Shown piece by piece: positions 9,133 through 17,907 of a stretch of DNA of 64,000 nt. Within the stretch, counting starts at the first letter, position 1. Each line of letters opens with the position of its first letter. The notes under the pieces are model-generated. The model saw only the letters and a list, made by a program, of their open reading frames with translations, had not been told where the DNA came from and ran no database searches. The DNA is from an uncultured Sphingomonadaceae bacterium (GTDB lineage Bacteria > Pseudomonadota > Alphaproteobacteria > Sphingomonadales > Sphingomonadaceae), in NCBI GenBank assembly GCA_938050045.1, contig CALLJS010000002.1:17133-81132 (forward strand). The letters run 5' to 3'. A program made the position numbers and the translations under genes.

Positions 9133-9829
9133 TTATTCTAAACCACTCACCACATGTGCCACTTGCCTGCTATCAATCCGAACATATGTATCATTGCGAC
9201 TATAATATCCCATGGTTTCTAGAGATAGCATAGCAGGGAGTTCTTATTTTTTAACATCAAGAGAATTAGCATAGACAGCGCTGCCCATATATTGTGTCTT
9301 AAAATATGCAGGTTTTTCATTCACAAAAATACTAATCTTATTCGTAAAGCGCTCTTGCTATTTAAGTCTTTGAGCTGCCTTGCTAATGCCATCGTCGCTG
9401 CAACACCACTGGCATTATCATTTGCTCCAAGGCTTTTGTAACAACTGTCATAATATGTAACAAGAATTAGGGTTTTCGAATATTTATCCTTTGGTTCAAG
9501 AACTATTTCAATATTATTGACGGTTCGTTTATCGACATTGGAAGGTTGAAAATTAACGACATATCCCAATAGCTCTAATTCATTTTTGATGTAATTGGCA
9601 CTATCCTCAAGCGAATTGATATATTGTATTTCAGGGTTTTTTACTGATTATTTCAATATGATTTCCTATACGGTCAGCAGATTCTGCTTCTTACAAAGAC
9701 AGGGGTGGTAATGCCCCCTCATATGATTGCCCCACTGTTGCCGTCATCCACAATATTGCAATAACCAGCGCAGAAAAAATAATAGTGACTGCGGTTATTG
9801 CGATTATTTGCCCTTGATATTTTTACCAT
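9133..9829 (-). pseudogene. Decayed M28 family metallopeptidase
   Basis: Read on the minus strand this is a broken M28 aminopeptidase-like gene in several frames. An N-terminal piece in one frame gives a membrane segment (QGQIIAITAVTIIFSALVIA) ending in a stop. The middle frame, 9569-9321, holds LVTYYDSCYKSLGANDNAS, matching the zinc-binding HYD and G-x-NDNASGV region of M28. The first metal histidine is replaced by tyrosine (YYD for HYD). Further on, in another frame, FVNEKPAYFKTQYMGS is followed by an in-frame stop and then AMLSLETMGYYS, also M28-like. At least two frameshifts and two stops separate the pieces, so it cannot make an intact protease. Confidence 0.7.
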
Positions 9830-9863
9830 ATAATCTTCACATTTAATCGCATAATATTAACCC

Positions 9864-11051
9864 CTAAACCCTCATTTGCCGCGCGGCAAGATCGCGCATA
9901 ATTTCCTCTGAACCGCCGCCAATCGCCATAACGCGGACTTCGCGATAAATACGCTCGACGCGATGCCCGCGAATAAAACCTGCGCCGCCCAATATTTGCA
10001 TCGCTTCGCGCGCGCAATATTCCATCGTCTCTGTGGCTTGCACCTTGAGCATGGCAAGCTCGGCTATTGGGCTTTCGTCATTGTGTACGCGCCAAGCGCA
10101 ATTATCCAAAAAGCTAGTCGTGGCCCATAGCCGCTGCGCCATAGTGGCGATTTTGTGACGAATAACCTGATGATCGGCAAGGCGCTTGCCAAATGTTTCG
10201 CGCTGCTGCGCCCATGCCGCCGCTTCTTCGATACAAACACGCGCATAAGCCGCTGCTTGCGCCGCCATGCCAATTCTCTCGCTATTAAAATTGGCCATAA
10301 TGCCATAAAATCCTTGATTTTCGATACCGATGATATGATCGGCTGGCACAAATATATCATCGAAATGGATCGTCGCCGTATCGCTGCTCCACCATCCCAT
10401 TTTGGGCAATTCGGTGCGGCTGACCCCTTCGCTTTCGAGGTCGATTAGCAAGAGCGATATTCCGCGCATACCGCTATCATCATCGCCAGTGCGCACAGCG
10501 GTGGTGAGCCATTTAGACGTCATGCCGCCCGTGATATAGGTTTTACAGCCACGGACGCGCCAGCCATTACCATCACGAACAGCTTTTGTTTTAAGCCTTG
10601 CCACATCAGAGCCGCCCGATGGTTCGGTGATGCCAAGACTGATTTGTTTTTCACCCGATAAGATTTGCGGCGTTATTTTCTGCTTCATGGCATCGCTGCC
10701 TAGAGCCATGATCGGTGGCAGACCAATACCGTGGATCATCAATGCTGCGACTATGCCGCCTGCGCCGCTGCGGGCTAGCTCTTCGCTGGTAATGATCGCG
10801 TGAAATATATCGGTATCTTGACCGCCGCCGCCCAGGGCTTCGGGATAGCCAGAACCGAGCAATCCAGCTTTCGCAGCTTTGGGATAAAGATCACGCGGGA
10901 TATGACCAGCTTCTTCCCATGTTTCGACATGCGGCATTATTTCGCGTTCGACAAAGCGGCGCACGCTCTCTCGCCATATTATATGGCTCTGTTCAAACCA
11001 TGGGTTTGGAGGCCGCAGACTATCGAAATTTATCACATCATATTTGCTCAT
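9864..11051 (-). CDS. Acyl-CoA dehydrogenase
   Basis: A flavoenzyme that oxidises acyl-CoA to 2-enoyl-CoA, passing electrons to ETF. Signature 1 reads LGITEPSGGSDVARLKTKA, where FAD contacts the ITEPSGGSD loop. Signature 2 is around QILGGAGFIRGHRVERIYREVRVMAIGGGSEEIM. The IGGGSEEIM end is typical of the long-chain or cyclic-substrate branch. The catalytic base would be the glutamate in this C-terminal region (GGSEE). The length of 395 is normal. It is monocistronic, with divK upstream. Confidence 0.92.
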   Translation of the reverse strand: MSKYDVINFDSLRPPNPWFEQSHIIWRESVRRFVEREIMPHVETWEEAGHIPRDLYPKAAKAGLLGSGYPEALGGGGQDTDIFHAIITSEELARSGAGGIVAALMIHGIGLPPIMALGSDAMKQKITPQILSGEKQISLGITEPSGGSDVARLKTKAVRDGNGWRVRGCKTYITGGMTSKWLTTAVRTGDDDSGMRGISLLLIDLESEGVSRTELPKMGWWSSDTATIHFDDIFVPADHIIGIENQGFYGIMANFNSERIGMAAQAAAYARVCIEEAAAWAQQRETFGKRLADHQVIRHKIATMAQRLWATTSFLDNCAWRVHNDESPIAELAMLKVQATETMEYCAREAMQILGGAGFIRGHRVERIYREVRVMAIGGGSEEIMRDLAARQMRV

Positions 11052-11123
11052 ATATAGGATGGTAAGCGATTAGATGGTTTATAGCAATGTTGAGGGCCAG
11101 TAGCTCATTAGGGACACTCGCTC

Positions 11124-11489
11124 TTATGCGCTAACTTGGTTCACCGCTTCTAAGAAATCCATCACCGTTACGGGCTTGGATAGATAGGCCTTTGCCCCTG
11201 CGGTTAAAATACGCTCTTCATCGCCTTTGCCAGCATAGGCGGTGACTGCCAAAATAGGGATATGCGATAATTGCGCGTTGGCGGATATGCTTTCGATCAA
11301 ATCAAGACCCGAAATATTGGGTAGCTGGATATCCATGATGATAAGGTTAGGCATAATATTGTACACGGTTTCAATTATATCACGTCCATCGCGCTTCGCC
11401 GTTACTTCAAATTGGTGCGCGCGCAAAAGATCGGTGAACAGCTTTAGGTTCAGCTCATTATCTTCGACGATGATGACTTTTTTGCCCAT
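11124..11489 (-). CDS. divK: Single-domain response regulator DivK
   Basis: A CheY-like receiver that controls polarity and cell-cycle kinases in alphaproteobacteria (DivJ/PleC-DivK-DivL-CckA). It has the acidic pair ED in IIVEDNELNLKLF, the phospho-accepting D in LIIMDIQLPNISGLDL, a T/S in LAVTAYAGKG and the lysine in YLSKPV. The NELNLKLF stretch after the acidic pair is DivK-like. I chose ATG 11489 (MGKKVIIVED), although an ATG six codons upstream at 11507 is also open. DUF3572 is divergent beside it, which is the usual alphaproteobacterial pairing. Confidence 0.9.
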   Translation of the reverse strand: MGKKVIIVEDNELNLKLFTDLLRAHQFEVTAKRDGRDIIETVYNIMPNLIIMDIQLPNISGLDLIESISANAQLSHIPILAVTAYAGKGDEERILTAGAKAYLSKPVTVMDFLEAVNQVSA

Positions 11490-11662
11490 GACTTTATGTG
11501 CCTCCATTGCCTTTGCTCTATATCGCCTACCCTTAAAAAGCTAGTCATGAATGATGACAAGCTGTTCGCGCATGGACAAGCGCATCAGATCATTTTGTGA
11601 AAAAATCACAATCTATATATTTCGGTGGTATTGCTATGGCTACTTGTCTAAAGGTGTATATT

Positions 11663-11929
11663 ATGGATAATCAAACATCCCAGGCCATCGCTTTGCAGGT
11701 ATTGGTTTGGATATTGCAAGATGATAATCGTGCCGAACGGTTAATCGCGGTTACTGGAATTACGCCTGATGATATGCGCGCTTCGCTTAATGAGGCTTGG
11801 TTGTTAAGCGCGGCTTTGTCCTATTTACAAGGTTATGAACCAGATTTGATCCAATGCGCAAAAGATATAGAGATTGCCCCTGAACATTTGATGGCGGCAG
11901 CGACTATATTAGCCCAGAATATTGCCTGA
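11663..11929 (+). CDS. DUF3572 family protein
   Basis: A small helical protein of unknown role. The sequence ALQVLVWILQDDNRAERLIAVTGITPDDMRASL followed by LSAALSYLQGYEPDLIQCA is the DUF3572 pattern, and this family sits next to divK in many alphaproteobacteria. I chose ATG 11663 (MDNQTSQ), preceded by AAAGGTG at good spacing. Upstream in-frame starts at 11597 (GTG) and 11636 are less likely. The length is 88 residues. Confidence 0.8.
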   Translation: MDNQTSQAIALQVLVWILQDDNRAERLIAVTGITPDDMRASLNEAWLLSAALSYLQGYEPDLIQCAKDIEIAPEHLMAAATILAQNIA

Positions 11930-11990
11930 GCGTATAAATATTGAACAGAATTAGAAATGCAGGCGATAGTTTGAACGAATGGAAAATAAG

Positions 11991-12623
11991 ATGGCCAAAC
12001 CTTTAATCATTAGCGATTGTGACGAAGTGCTATTGCACATGGTCGTTCCCTTTAAGCAATGGTTGGATGAAGATAAGGCGATTGATTTTGCCCTCGACAG
12101 TGCTGATTTCACCAATGCTTTGACCCACAGAGATGGAGGGGCGGTGCTAGTCCCAGAAGAGATTTGGGCGTTACTGGGCGGGTTTTTTGATAGCGAAATG
12201 TATCGCCAAAAACCGATTAAAGATGCCATTGAATCGATTAATGCTCTAACCCAATATGCTGATGTTGTTGTGCTTACCAATTTGCTGGACGATCGGATGG
12301 AAGCCCGAAAAGAACAGCTTGCCAATTTTGGGTTAGACGTTCCTGTTTATTGCAACCAAGGACCAAAAGGGCCTGCGCTCGTTAAGATTATAGAAGATTA
12401 TCAACCGAGCATAGCTTTGTTCATTGATGATTTGGCCAATCACCATCAATCGGTGGGGGAAATATTGCCTGATATATGGCGGTTACACATGGTAGGGGAA
12501 CCCCAATTAGCCCCGCATGTAAAGGCCGCTTCGCATGCGCATAATCGCATCGATTATTGGGAAAAAGCAAAATTATGGATTGAGGATATTATAACCGCAG
12601 GAAAATCTGCACCAGCGTTATGA
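11991..12623 (+). CDS. HAD-superfamily hydrolase
   Basis: A phosphohydrolase-like protein of the haloacid dehalogenase superfamily. Motif I is ISDCDEVL (D-x-D nucleophile pair), motif II is VVLTNL (T), motif III may be a lysine near QGPKGPALVK, and motif IV is LFIDDLANH. A helical cap-like insertion lies between motifs I and II. The substrate is unknown. It opens a rightward run with RidA, GDPD and an acetyltransferase. ATG 11991 gives MAKPLIISDCD; ATG 11979, four codons earlier, is also possible. Confidence 0.82.
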   Translation: MAKPLIISDCDEVLLHMVVPFKQWLDEDKAIDFALDSADFTNALTHRDGGAVLVPEEIWALLGGFFDSEMYRQKPIKDAIESINALTQYADVVVLTNLLDDRMEARKEQLANFGLDVPVYCNQGPKGPALVKIIEDYQPSIALFIDDLANHHQSVGEILPDIWRLHMVGEPQLAPHVKAASHAHNRIDYWEKAKLWIEDIITAGKSAPAL

Positions 12624-12694
12624 TATTGTTATAATAGACATCGGCATTGCCTTAGATATTATTTTGCGGCACAGAATATATGAAAGATATATTT

Positions 12695-13153
12695 ATGGAT
12701 GAAGTTGAAAAGCGATTGAGCGATTTGGGCATAATTTTGCCCACTGCGGCTGCGCCGGTGGCCGCTTATGTTCCCGCCGTGGAGGCTGGTAATATGCTTT
12801 TTATTAGCGGCCAATTACCCTATATTGATGGTGAATTGCAAACTGGAAAATGTGGCGTTGACAGAGATTTAAGCGATGGTCAGGCAGCGGCAAGGGCCTG
12901 TGCTTTGATGTTGACGGCGCAAATGAAAGCGGCATTGGGCAATCTGTCGCGGGTAACACAGATCGTCAAATTGGGGGTCTTTGTTGCGTCTTGTGATGAT
13001 TTTACCGATCAACCCAAAGTCGCCAATGGCGCGTCTGATTTAATGGTTGAAATTTTTGGCGATGCTGGACAGCATGCGCGCAGTGCGGTCTCGGTTCCTG
13101 TTCTTCCTCTTAACGCTTTGGTGGAAATAGATGCTATCCTTTCTTTCGAATAA
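12695..13153 (+). CDS. RidA family enamine/imine deaminase-like protein
   Basis: A trimeric YjgF/YER057c/UK114-fold protein. Family members hydrolyse reactive enamines and imines from PLP enzymes. LFISGQLPYIDGEL and the final ARSAVSVPVLPLNALVEIDAI match the family, including the arginine (AR in HARSAV) that binds the substrate carboxylate and the final glutamate E in VEIDA. It belongs to the longer COG0251 branch (about 150 residues) that begins with VEKRLSDLGI. I chose ATG 12695; ATG 12680 is also in frame. It overlaps the GDPD gene by 23 bases. Confidence 0.88.
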   Translation: MDEVEKRLSDLGIILPTAAAPVAAYVPAVEAGNMLFISGQLPYIDGELQTGKCGVDRDLSDGQAAARACALMLTAQMKAALGNLSRVTQIVKLGVFVASCDDFTDQPKVANGASDLMVEIFGDAGQHARSAVSVPVLPLNALVEIDAILSFE

Positions 13154-13910
13154 AATTGATGCCATAAGGGCGCGTCCACCAGGGGCTTCACGTGTGGCTT
13201 TTTTGTCGGAGCAAAATTTTGCCCATCGCGGCTTGCATGGTGCTATGTTCAATGGCCCAATATTGGAAAATAGCGCGGGCGCGTTTAAGGCCGCAATAGA
13301 GGCAGGCTATGGTATGGAGTGCGATGTACAGCCCTCTGACACTGGCAATGCGATGGTCTTTCACGATAAAGAGCTTAATCGCCTTACGGAGTCCAGCGGC
13401 CTAATCTCAGAGACGAATGTTGATGTGCTACGCGCAACGCCGCTTAATGGGGATAATGGTAATATTTTGACCCTCGAACAGCTATTGAATTTGGTTGCGA
13501 GCCGCCAACCCATATTGATAGAAATTAAATCGGATGTTGTTAATCATATACCCTTATGTCTCTCGGTTCGCCGTGCCTTAGAGGGATATAGGGGAAAGGC
13601 GGCGATTATGTCATTCAACCCTGCTATCGTTCGCTGGTTTCGAAAGAATGCGCCGCATATTGTGCGCGGTTTGGTCATCACCGAACAGGGCACGCGCAAT
13701 TTAAGAGGCCGCGCTAAACGTCATTCTGCGCTATGGATGGCCAAGCCCGATTTTCTGGCTTATGATATACGCGATTTGCCGTCTAAATTTGCGAGCAATC
13801 AACGCGCTCGGGGTATTCCTGTTTTAACGTGGACTGTGCGCACGCAAGACCATCATAAAGTTGCCAATGCGCACACCGATGGGCTCATTTTTGAAAACCC
13901 CAATGGATGA
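13131..13910 (+). CDS. Glycerophosphodiester phosphodiesterase
   Basis: It hydrolyses glycerophosphodiesters to an alcohol and glycerol 3-phosphate. The GDPD motifs are in place: NFAHRGLHG (catalytic His-Arg), ENSAGAFKAAIEAGYGMECDVQ (E and D metal ligands), then MVFHDKELNRLT (second catalytic His). A TIM barrel continues with ILIEIKSD and ends at GLIFENPNG. There is no signal peptide, so it is probably cytoplasmic. It overlaps RidA upstream (23 bases) and the acetyltransferase downstream (8 bases), implying translational coupling. Confidence 0.92.
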   Translation: MLSFLSNKIDAIRARPPGASRVAFLSEQNFAHRGLHGAMFNGPILENSAGAFKAAIEAGYGMECDVQPSDTGNAMVFHDKELNRLTESSGLISETNVDVLRATPLNGDNGNILTLEQLLNLVASRQPILIEIKSDVVNHIPLCLSVRRALEGYRGKAAIMSFNPAIVRWFRKNAPHIVRGLVITEQGTRNLRGRAKRHSALWMAKPDFLAYDIRDLPSKFASNQRARGIPVLTWTVRTQDHHKVANAHTDGLIFENPNG

Positions 13911-15075
13911 TGGTGAGTCGAATTTAATTGCTCAGCTTGCGCCCTCTGTCAGCTCTATAGATGCGCGGCAATGGGATGCATGCAATAGCGGGGACAACCC
14001 CTTTACCAGCCATGCTTTTTTATCGGCATTAGAATTATCTCAAAGCGTCGGGCAAAGCGATGATGAAGACCCTGCAAAACGATGGGCCACAGGCTGGTCG
14101 CCATCACCCATCATTCTCAAGCAAGGCGATACATTGGTTGGCGCATTACCATCCTATTTGAAAAGCCATAGCAAGGGCGAATATATTTTCGACCATATGT
14201 GGGCCGATGCCTATCAAAGAGCGGGCGGGCGTTATTATCCGAAAATGCAAATTGCGGCGCCATTTTCCCCTGTGCCAGGAGAGAGAATATTGCTGCGCGA
14301 TCCAAAATATGCAACGCCGTTGTTGCAATCAGCGCAGTCGATAGCGCAAAGCAATGGCCTTTCATCAGTTCATGCAACTTTTGTGGATGCCCAGCAGGTT
14401 GATTACTTTAAGGATAATGATTGGCTTATTCGTAATGACAGCCAGTTTCATTGGCATGATAAGGGCTATAATTGCTTTGATGACTTTCTGGCTAAATTAT
14501 CATCTCGCAAGCGTAAAAATATTCGCAAAGAGCGCCGTATAGCCAATCAGCAAGTGGAATTTCAAATTTTGTGCGGTGATGATATTAAACCGCATCATTG
14601 GGATATATTCTGGGAATTTTATTTGGATACGAGCGCGCGCAAATGGGGAAGCCCATATTTAACACGTTCTTTTTTCGAAATAATATCCAGGACTATGGGA
14701 GATAAAATCATATTTTTCTTGGCCCTACAAGATGGTGATCCCGTGGCGGGTGCGCTCAATTTTGCGGGTCCTAAATGCCTTTATGGCCGCTATTGGGGGG
14801 CCAAATGTGATATTGATTTTCTGCATTTTGAGACATGTTATTATCGGGCCATTGATTGGGCGATAGAGCATGGATTAGATCGTGTAGAAGCGGGGGCGCA
14901 AGGGCCGCATAAATTGGCAAGAGGCTATGAGCCGATTACGACCTATTCAGCGCATTATATCACTGATCGAGGCTTTCGAGAGGCAATCGATGATTATTTA
15001 CAGCGCGAGAGGAAGGCCATCGCGCAAGACATCGAATTTATGGCATCGATGGGGCCGTTCAAGCGGACATCATAG
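13903..15075 (+). CDS. GNAT-fold (FemAB-like) acyltransferase of the COG3146 type
   Basis: A protein of about 390 residues of the peptidoglycan/uncharacterised N-acyltransferase family (DUF482/COG3146). Conserved stretches include NPFTSHAFLSALE, HMWADAYQRAGGRYYPKMQIAAPFSPVPG, SRKRKNIRKERR and the C-terminal ARGYEPITTYSAHYI. The fold is two GNAT halves. The substrate is not known from sequence. I chose ATG 13903, which overlaps the GDPD stop, over the open frame starting at 13861. Confidence 0.82.
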   Translation: MDDGESNLIAQLAPSVSSIDARQWDACNSGDNPFTSHAFLSALELSQSVGQSDDEDPAKRWATGWSPSPIILKQGDTLVGALPSYLKSHSKGEYIFDHMWADAYQRAGGRYYPKMQIAAPFSPVPGERILLRDPKYATPLLQSAQSIAQSNGLSSVHATFVDAQQVDYFKDNDWLIRNDSQFHWHDKGYNCFDDFLAKLSSRKRKNIRKERRIANQQVEFQILCGDDIKPHHWDIFWEFYLDTSARKWGSPYLTRSFFEIISRTMGDKIIFFLALQDGDPVAGALNFAGPKCLYGRYWGAKCDIDFLHFETCYYRAIDWAIEHGLDRVEAGAQGPHKLARGYEPITTYSAHYITDRGFREAIDDYLQRERKAIAQDIEFMASMGPFKRTS

Positions 15076-15169
15076 AGTATAGAATAGACAATTCTATAAA
15101 GTAGATGCATGAGCATTTATAAAAGCTGCGCTGACTAGGACGCGGCTTTATAATTACCACGGCTCTGCT

Positions 15170-15466
15170 TTAAGCCGCAGCGCGCTGGGTCGCTTGTAAC
15201 CATGCACGCGCATCGCGTTGTGCTTCGGCAATTTCACGGGCTGTCATTTCATAAGAAATCTCAGCGCGGCATGTCATGGCTTCTGCGCTGCCATTTAACG
15301 CAGCGAGATTGAACCATTTATGCGCTTCGATTAGATCAACGTCGATACCGCCGCTGCCCGTTGAATAAGCTACACCCAAATCATATAATGCGCTGCTATC
15401 GCCTTGCGCTGCATCGTTTAACCGGCTCTCGATCAAAAACTCTGCGCTTTTTCTACTGCTTGCCAT
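15170..15466 (-). CDS. Small Sel1-repeat protein
   Basis: A 98-residue helical protein with one clear Sel1-like repeat and half of another (ALYDLGVAYSTGSGGIDVDLIEAHKWFNLAALNGSAEAMTCRAEI). Sel1 repeats are TPR-like and mediate protein contacts. The C-terminus (EAQRDARAWLQ) is also helical. There is no signal peptide. It is monocistronic, between the acetyltransferase and panC. Confidence 0.8.
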   Translation of the reverse strand: MASSRKSAEFLIESRLNDAAQGDSSALYDLGVAYSTGSGGIDVDLIEAHKWFNLAALNGSAEAMTCRAEISYEMTAREIAEAQRDARAWLQATQRAAA

Positions 15467-15600
15467 TTCTACACCTTCTCTTGTTTCGATGAAGACAAAT
15501 CAACAGAAGATGACTAACAAAAAGTTAATAAGCGTGTAAAAAGATATAATTATTGATAAAATGTCATAATGAGATATGCTATATTATCTTTATTAATCAA

Positions 15601-16443
15601 TTATTTAACTGGAAAATTATCGATTAACCGCGTTTTTCCAATAAATGCCGCCGCAAGCAATCGAGCCTCTTGGCCATCCCATTTTTTTAATATTTTGAAT
15701 GATTTGGTATTGACTAGATTGATATAGTCAATGCTCTGAAAGCCCGATTGCAGCATCTTATTCTCGGCATCAGATAGGGCGGTTTGGACATTTTTGCCAT
15801 TTTGAATTTCTGTGGCGGCCTTTTGCAAAGCTTGCGGCAATGCCAGAGCATTTTGCAGCTCATCTTCGCTTAAATAGCTATTACGAGAGGATAGGGCTAA
15901 TCCTTGTGTGCTGCGGACCGTTGGAACGCCAATAATCTCAATGTTAAAATCCAAATCAAGTGCCATTTGCCGAATTATCGTCAATTGCTGATAATCTTTT
16001 TCTCCAAAAAAGGCTATATCAGCCCCCGTTTGATTAAATAATTTGGATACGATTAAAATCACTCCATCAAAATGCCCAGGACGTTTGGCACCGCAAAAAT
16101 TATCACCCAACCCATTTATCTGCATCGATGTGGCAAAGCCTTTGGGATAAATAGAAGCATTTTGGGGCGCCCATATGATAGGGATATTTAATGATGTGAG
16201 CAGTGCAGCATCTGCTTCTAATTGTTGAGGGTAGTTTTCTAAATCTTCGTTTAACCCAAATTGTGTGGGATTGACAAAAATTGACACAATGACATTGGGT
16301 GTCATTTTTTGGGCTTCGCGCACCAATGATAAATGCCCTTTATGCAATGCCCCCATCGTGGGAACCAAGGCAATAGGCTGCCCACTCTTGCGCAAAAGCG
16401 AAATGGATTGCCGCAAAAGATCGAGATTATGAATGATTTTCAA
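15601..16443 (-). CDS. panC: Pantothenate synthetase
   Basis: ATP-dependent condensation of pantoate with beta-alanine to pantothenate, on the way to coenzyme A. The nucleotidyl-transferase HIGH-like motif is in PTMGALHKGHLSLVREA. Other conserved parts are SIFVNPTQFGLNEDLENYPQ, RPGHFDGVILIVSKLFN, FGEKDYQQL and the KMSKS-like ALSSRNSYLS. The length of 280 is normal. It stands alone and divergent from mipZ. Confidence 0.97.
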   Translation of the reverse strand: MKIIHNLDLLRQSISLLRKSGQPIALVPTMGALHKGHLSLVREAQKMTPNVIVSIFVNPTQFGLNEDLENYPQQLEADAALLTSLNIPIIWAPQNASIYPKGFATSMQINGLGDNFCGAKRPGHFDGVILIVSKLFNQTGADIAFFGEKDYQQLTIIRQMALDLDFNIEIIGVPTVRSTQGLALSSRNSYLSEDELQNALALPQALQKAATEIQNGKNVQTALSDAENKMLQSGFQSIDYINLVNTKSFKILKKWDGQEARLLAAAFIGKTRLIDNFPVK

Positions 16444-16591
16444 TTATGTTTCAGCCTGATTTGGTAAAAATGCTTATGGTTAGAATTAATATATTTGCTT
16501 ATTATGATTATTAGAGACTAATAACAATAGATTCGGCATAATATCCTCATGGGCATGGATGTTATTGGAACAGTGAGGGGCGCATCATTAT

Positions 16592-17416
16592 ATGGCGAAA
16601 GCACATCATATAGTATTTGCTAATGAAAAAGGCGGCACGGGGAAATCGACAACTGCTGTGCATGTTGCCGTGGCCTTAGTAGCACGCGGCGCGCGCGTGG
16701 CTTGTTTAGATTTGGACAATCGTCAAAGAACATTAGCTCGCTATATGGAAAACCGCCGCGAAACGATGAAACGGCGCGATATTATTTTGCCCACGCCAAC
16801 GGTTGAAACTTTTCGAGATGATAATTTGGCGCGTCTTGACCAAATGGTCAACCGTTTAGAAAAAGACCATGATTTCCTGCTCTTTGATACGCCTGGCCGC
16901 GATGATAAATTTGCGCGTTTTGTTGCAACGCGCTCGCACACTTTGGTGACGCCGATTAATGATAGTTTCGTTGATTTTGATTTAATCGGACAAGTCGATG
17001 CCGAGACTTATAAAGTCAAAAGACTGAGCTTTTATGCAGAATTAATCTGGGATGCTCGCAAAGCCCGCGCCAAAGCCGATGGGGTGAGCATAGATTGGAT
17101 CGTATTGCGCAACCGCCTGCACAATATGGAAGCGCGCAATCAACGCCGTATGCTTGAGGCTGTCGAGGAATTATCCAAACGCGCTGGTTTTCGAACAATA
17201 TCGGGTCTCAATGAACGGGTGATATATCGTGAATTATTTCCATCGGGTCTGACGCTTATTGATAAAGGTCATCTGGGTGGCCTAGCAACGGCGCATGTTG
17301 TGGCGCGTCAGGAATTACGTGAATTGGTAGGGGCTCTTAATTTACCAGACTTTGCCCATCGCGAATCGCAAGATATGCTGCTGCCTCTTTCCGCCTCCGT
17401 TCAAGTGAGCGCATAA
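16592..17416 (+). CDS. mipZ: Division-plane positioning ATPase MipZ
   Basis: A ParA/MinD-type ATPase that in Caulobacter forms polar gradients and inhibits FtsZ assembly away from midcell. The deviant Walker A motif FANEKGGTGKSTTAVHVA is at residues 8-25. The A' motif is in CLDLDNRQRTL and the Walker B in LLFDTPGRDDKFA. DWIVLRNRLHNMEARNQRRM is a strongly conserved MipZ segment. The length of 274 is normal. A J-domain gene follows 4 bases later. Confidence 0.95.
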   Translation: MAKAHHIVFANEKGGTGKSTTAVHVAVALVARGARVACLDLDNRQRTLARYMENRRETMKRRDIILPTPTVETFRDDNLARLDQMVNRLEKDHDFLLFDTPGRDDKFARFVATRSHTLVTPINDSFVDFDLIGQVDAETYKVKRLSFYAELIWDARKARAKADGVSIDWIVLRNRLHNMEARNQRRMLEAVEELSKRAGFRTISGLNERVIYRELFPSGLTLIDKGHLGGLATAHVVARQELRELVGALNLPDFAHRESQDMLLPLSASVQVSA

Positions 17417-17420
17417 ATAT

Positions 17421-17858
17421 ATGCCTTTTTTACTCATCATTGGTTTGGCACTGTTTGCGTATCTTTTTTATACGGGTAAAATATCCAAAAATGCTATTTT
17501 CCCGATTATCTTGGGGTTGGCGGCCTTATTTTTATTTTCGCGCGGTTTATTTCCTCAAGGGGCTATCACAACAGCAATAGCAGGATTTTTGGGACGCGGG
17601 TTTTTGCGCAATATGATTATATCGAAATTCAAACAAAGCTCTGATAAAATATCTCCGCTTGGTTCTGTTATACCCGATGATGTTATCCAAGCCCGCGCTT
17701 TATTGGGCGTAAAAGCTGGGGATGATGACGCCACAATTAAAAAGAAATATCGCAAATTATTAGAAGAGCATCATCCCGATCGCGGCGGCGATGAAGATTA
17801 TGCAAGGGCTATTAATTTAGCCAAAGATACGCTGATTAAATATCGTCTTAACAATTAA
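17421..17858 (+). CDS. Membrane-anchored J-domain protein
   Basis: A DnaK co-chaperone-like protein. Two or three hydrophobic stretches (residues 1-18, 25-45 and 47-63) place the C-terminus in the cytoplasm. The last 55 residues are a J domain with ARALLGVKAGDDDATIKKKYRKLLEEHHPDRGGDEDYARAI and the diagnostic HPD. It resembles the DnaJ-class molecular chaperones that sit by mipZ in sphingomonads. Spacing to mipZ is 4 bases, so both are probably made from one mRNA. Confidence 0.85.
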   Translation: MPFLLIIGLALFAYLFYTGKISKNAIFPIILGLAALFLFSRGLFPQGAITTAIAGFLGRGFLRNMIISKFKQSSDKISPLGSVIPDDVIQARALLGVKAGDDDATIKKKYRKLLEEHHPDRGGDEDYARAINLAKDTLIKYRLNN

Positions 17859-17907
17859 TTGCAAAAGACGTATTATTAGAGAAATAATCAAATAAAGGCT
17901 TTTCCTT

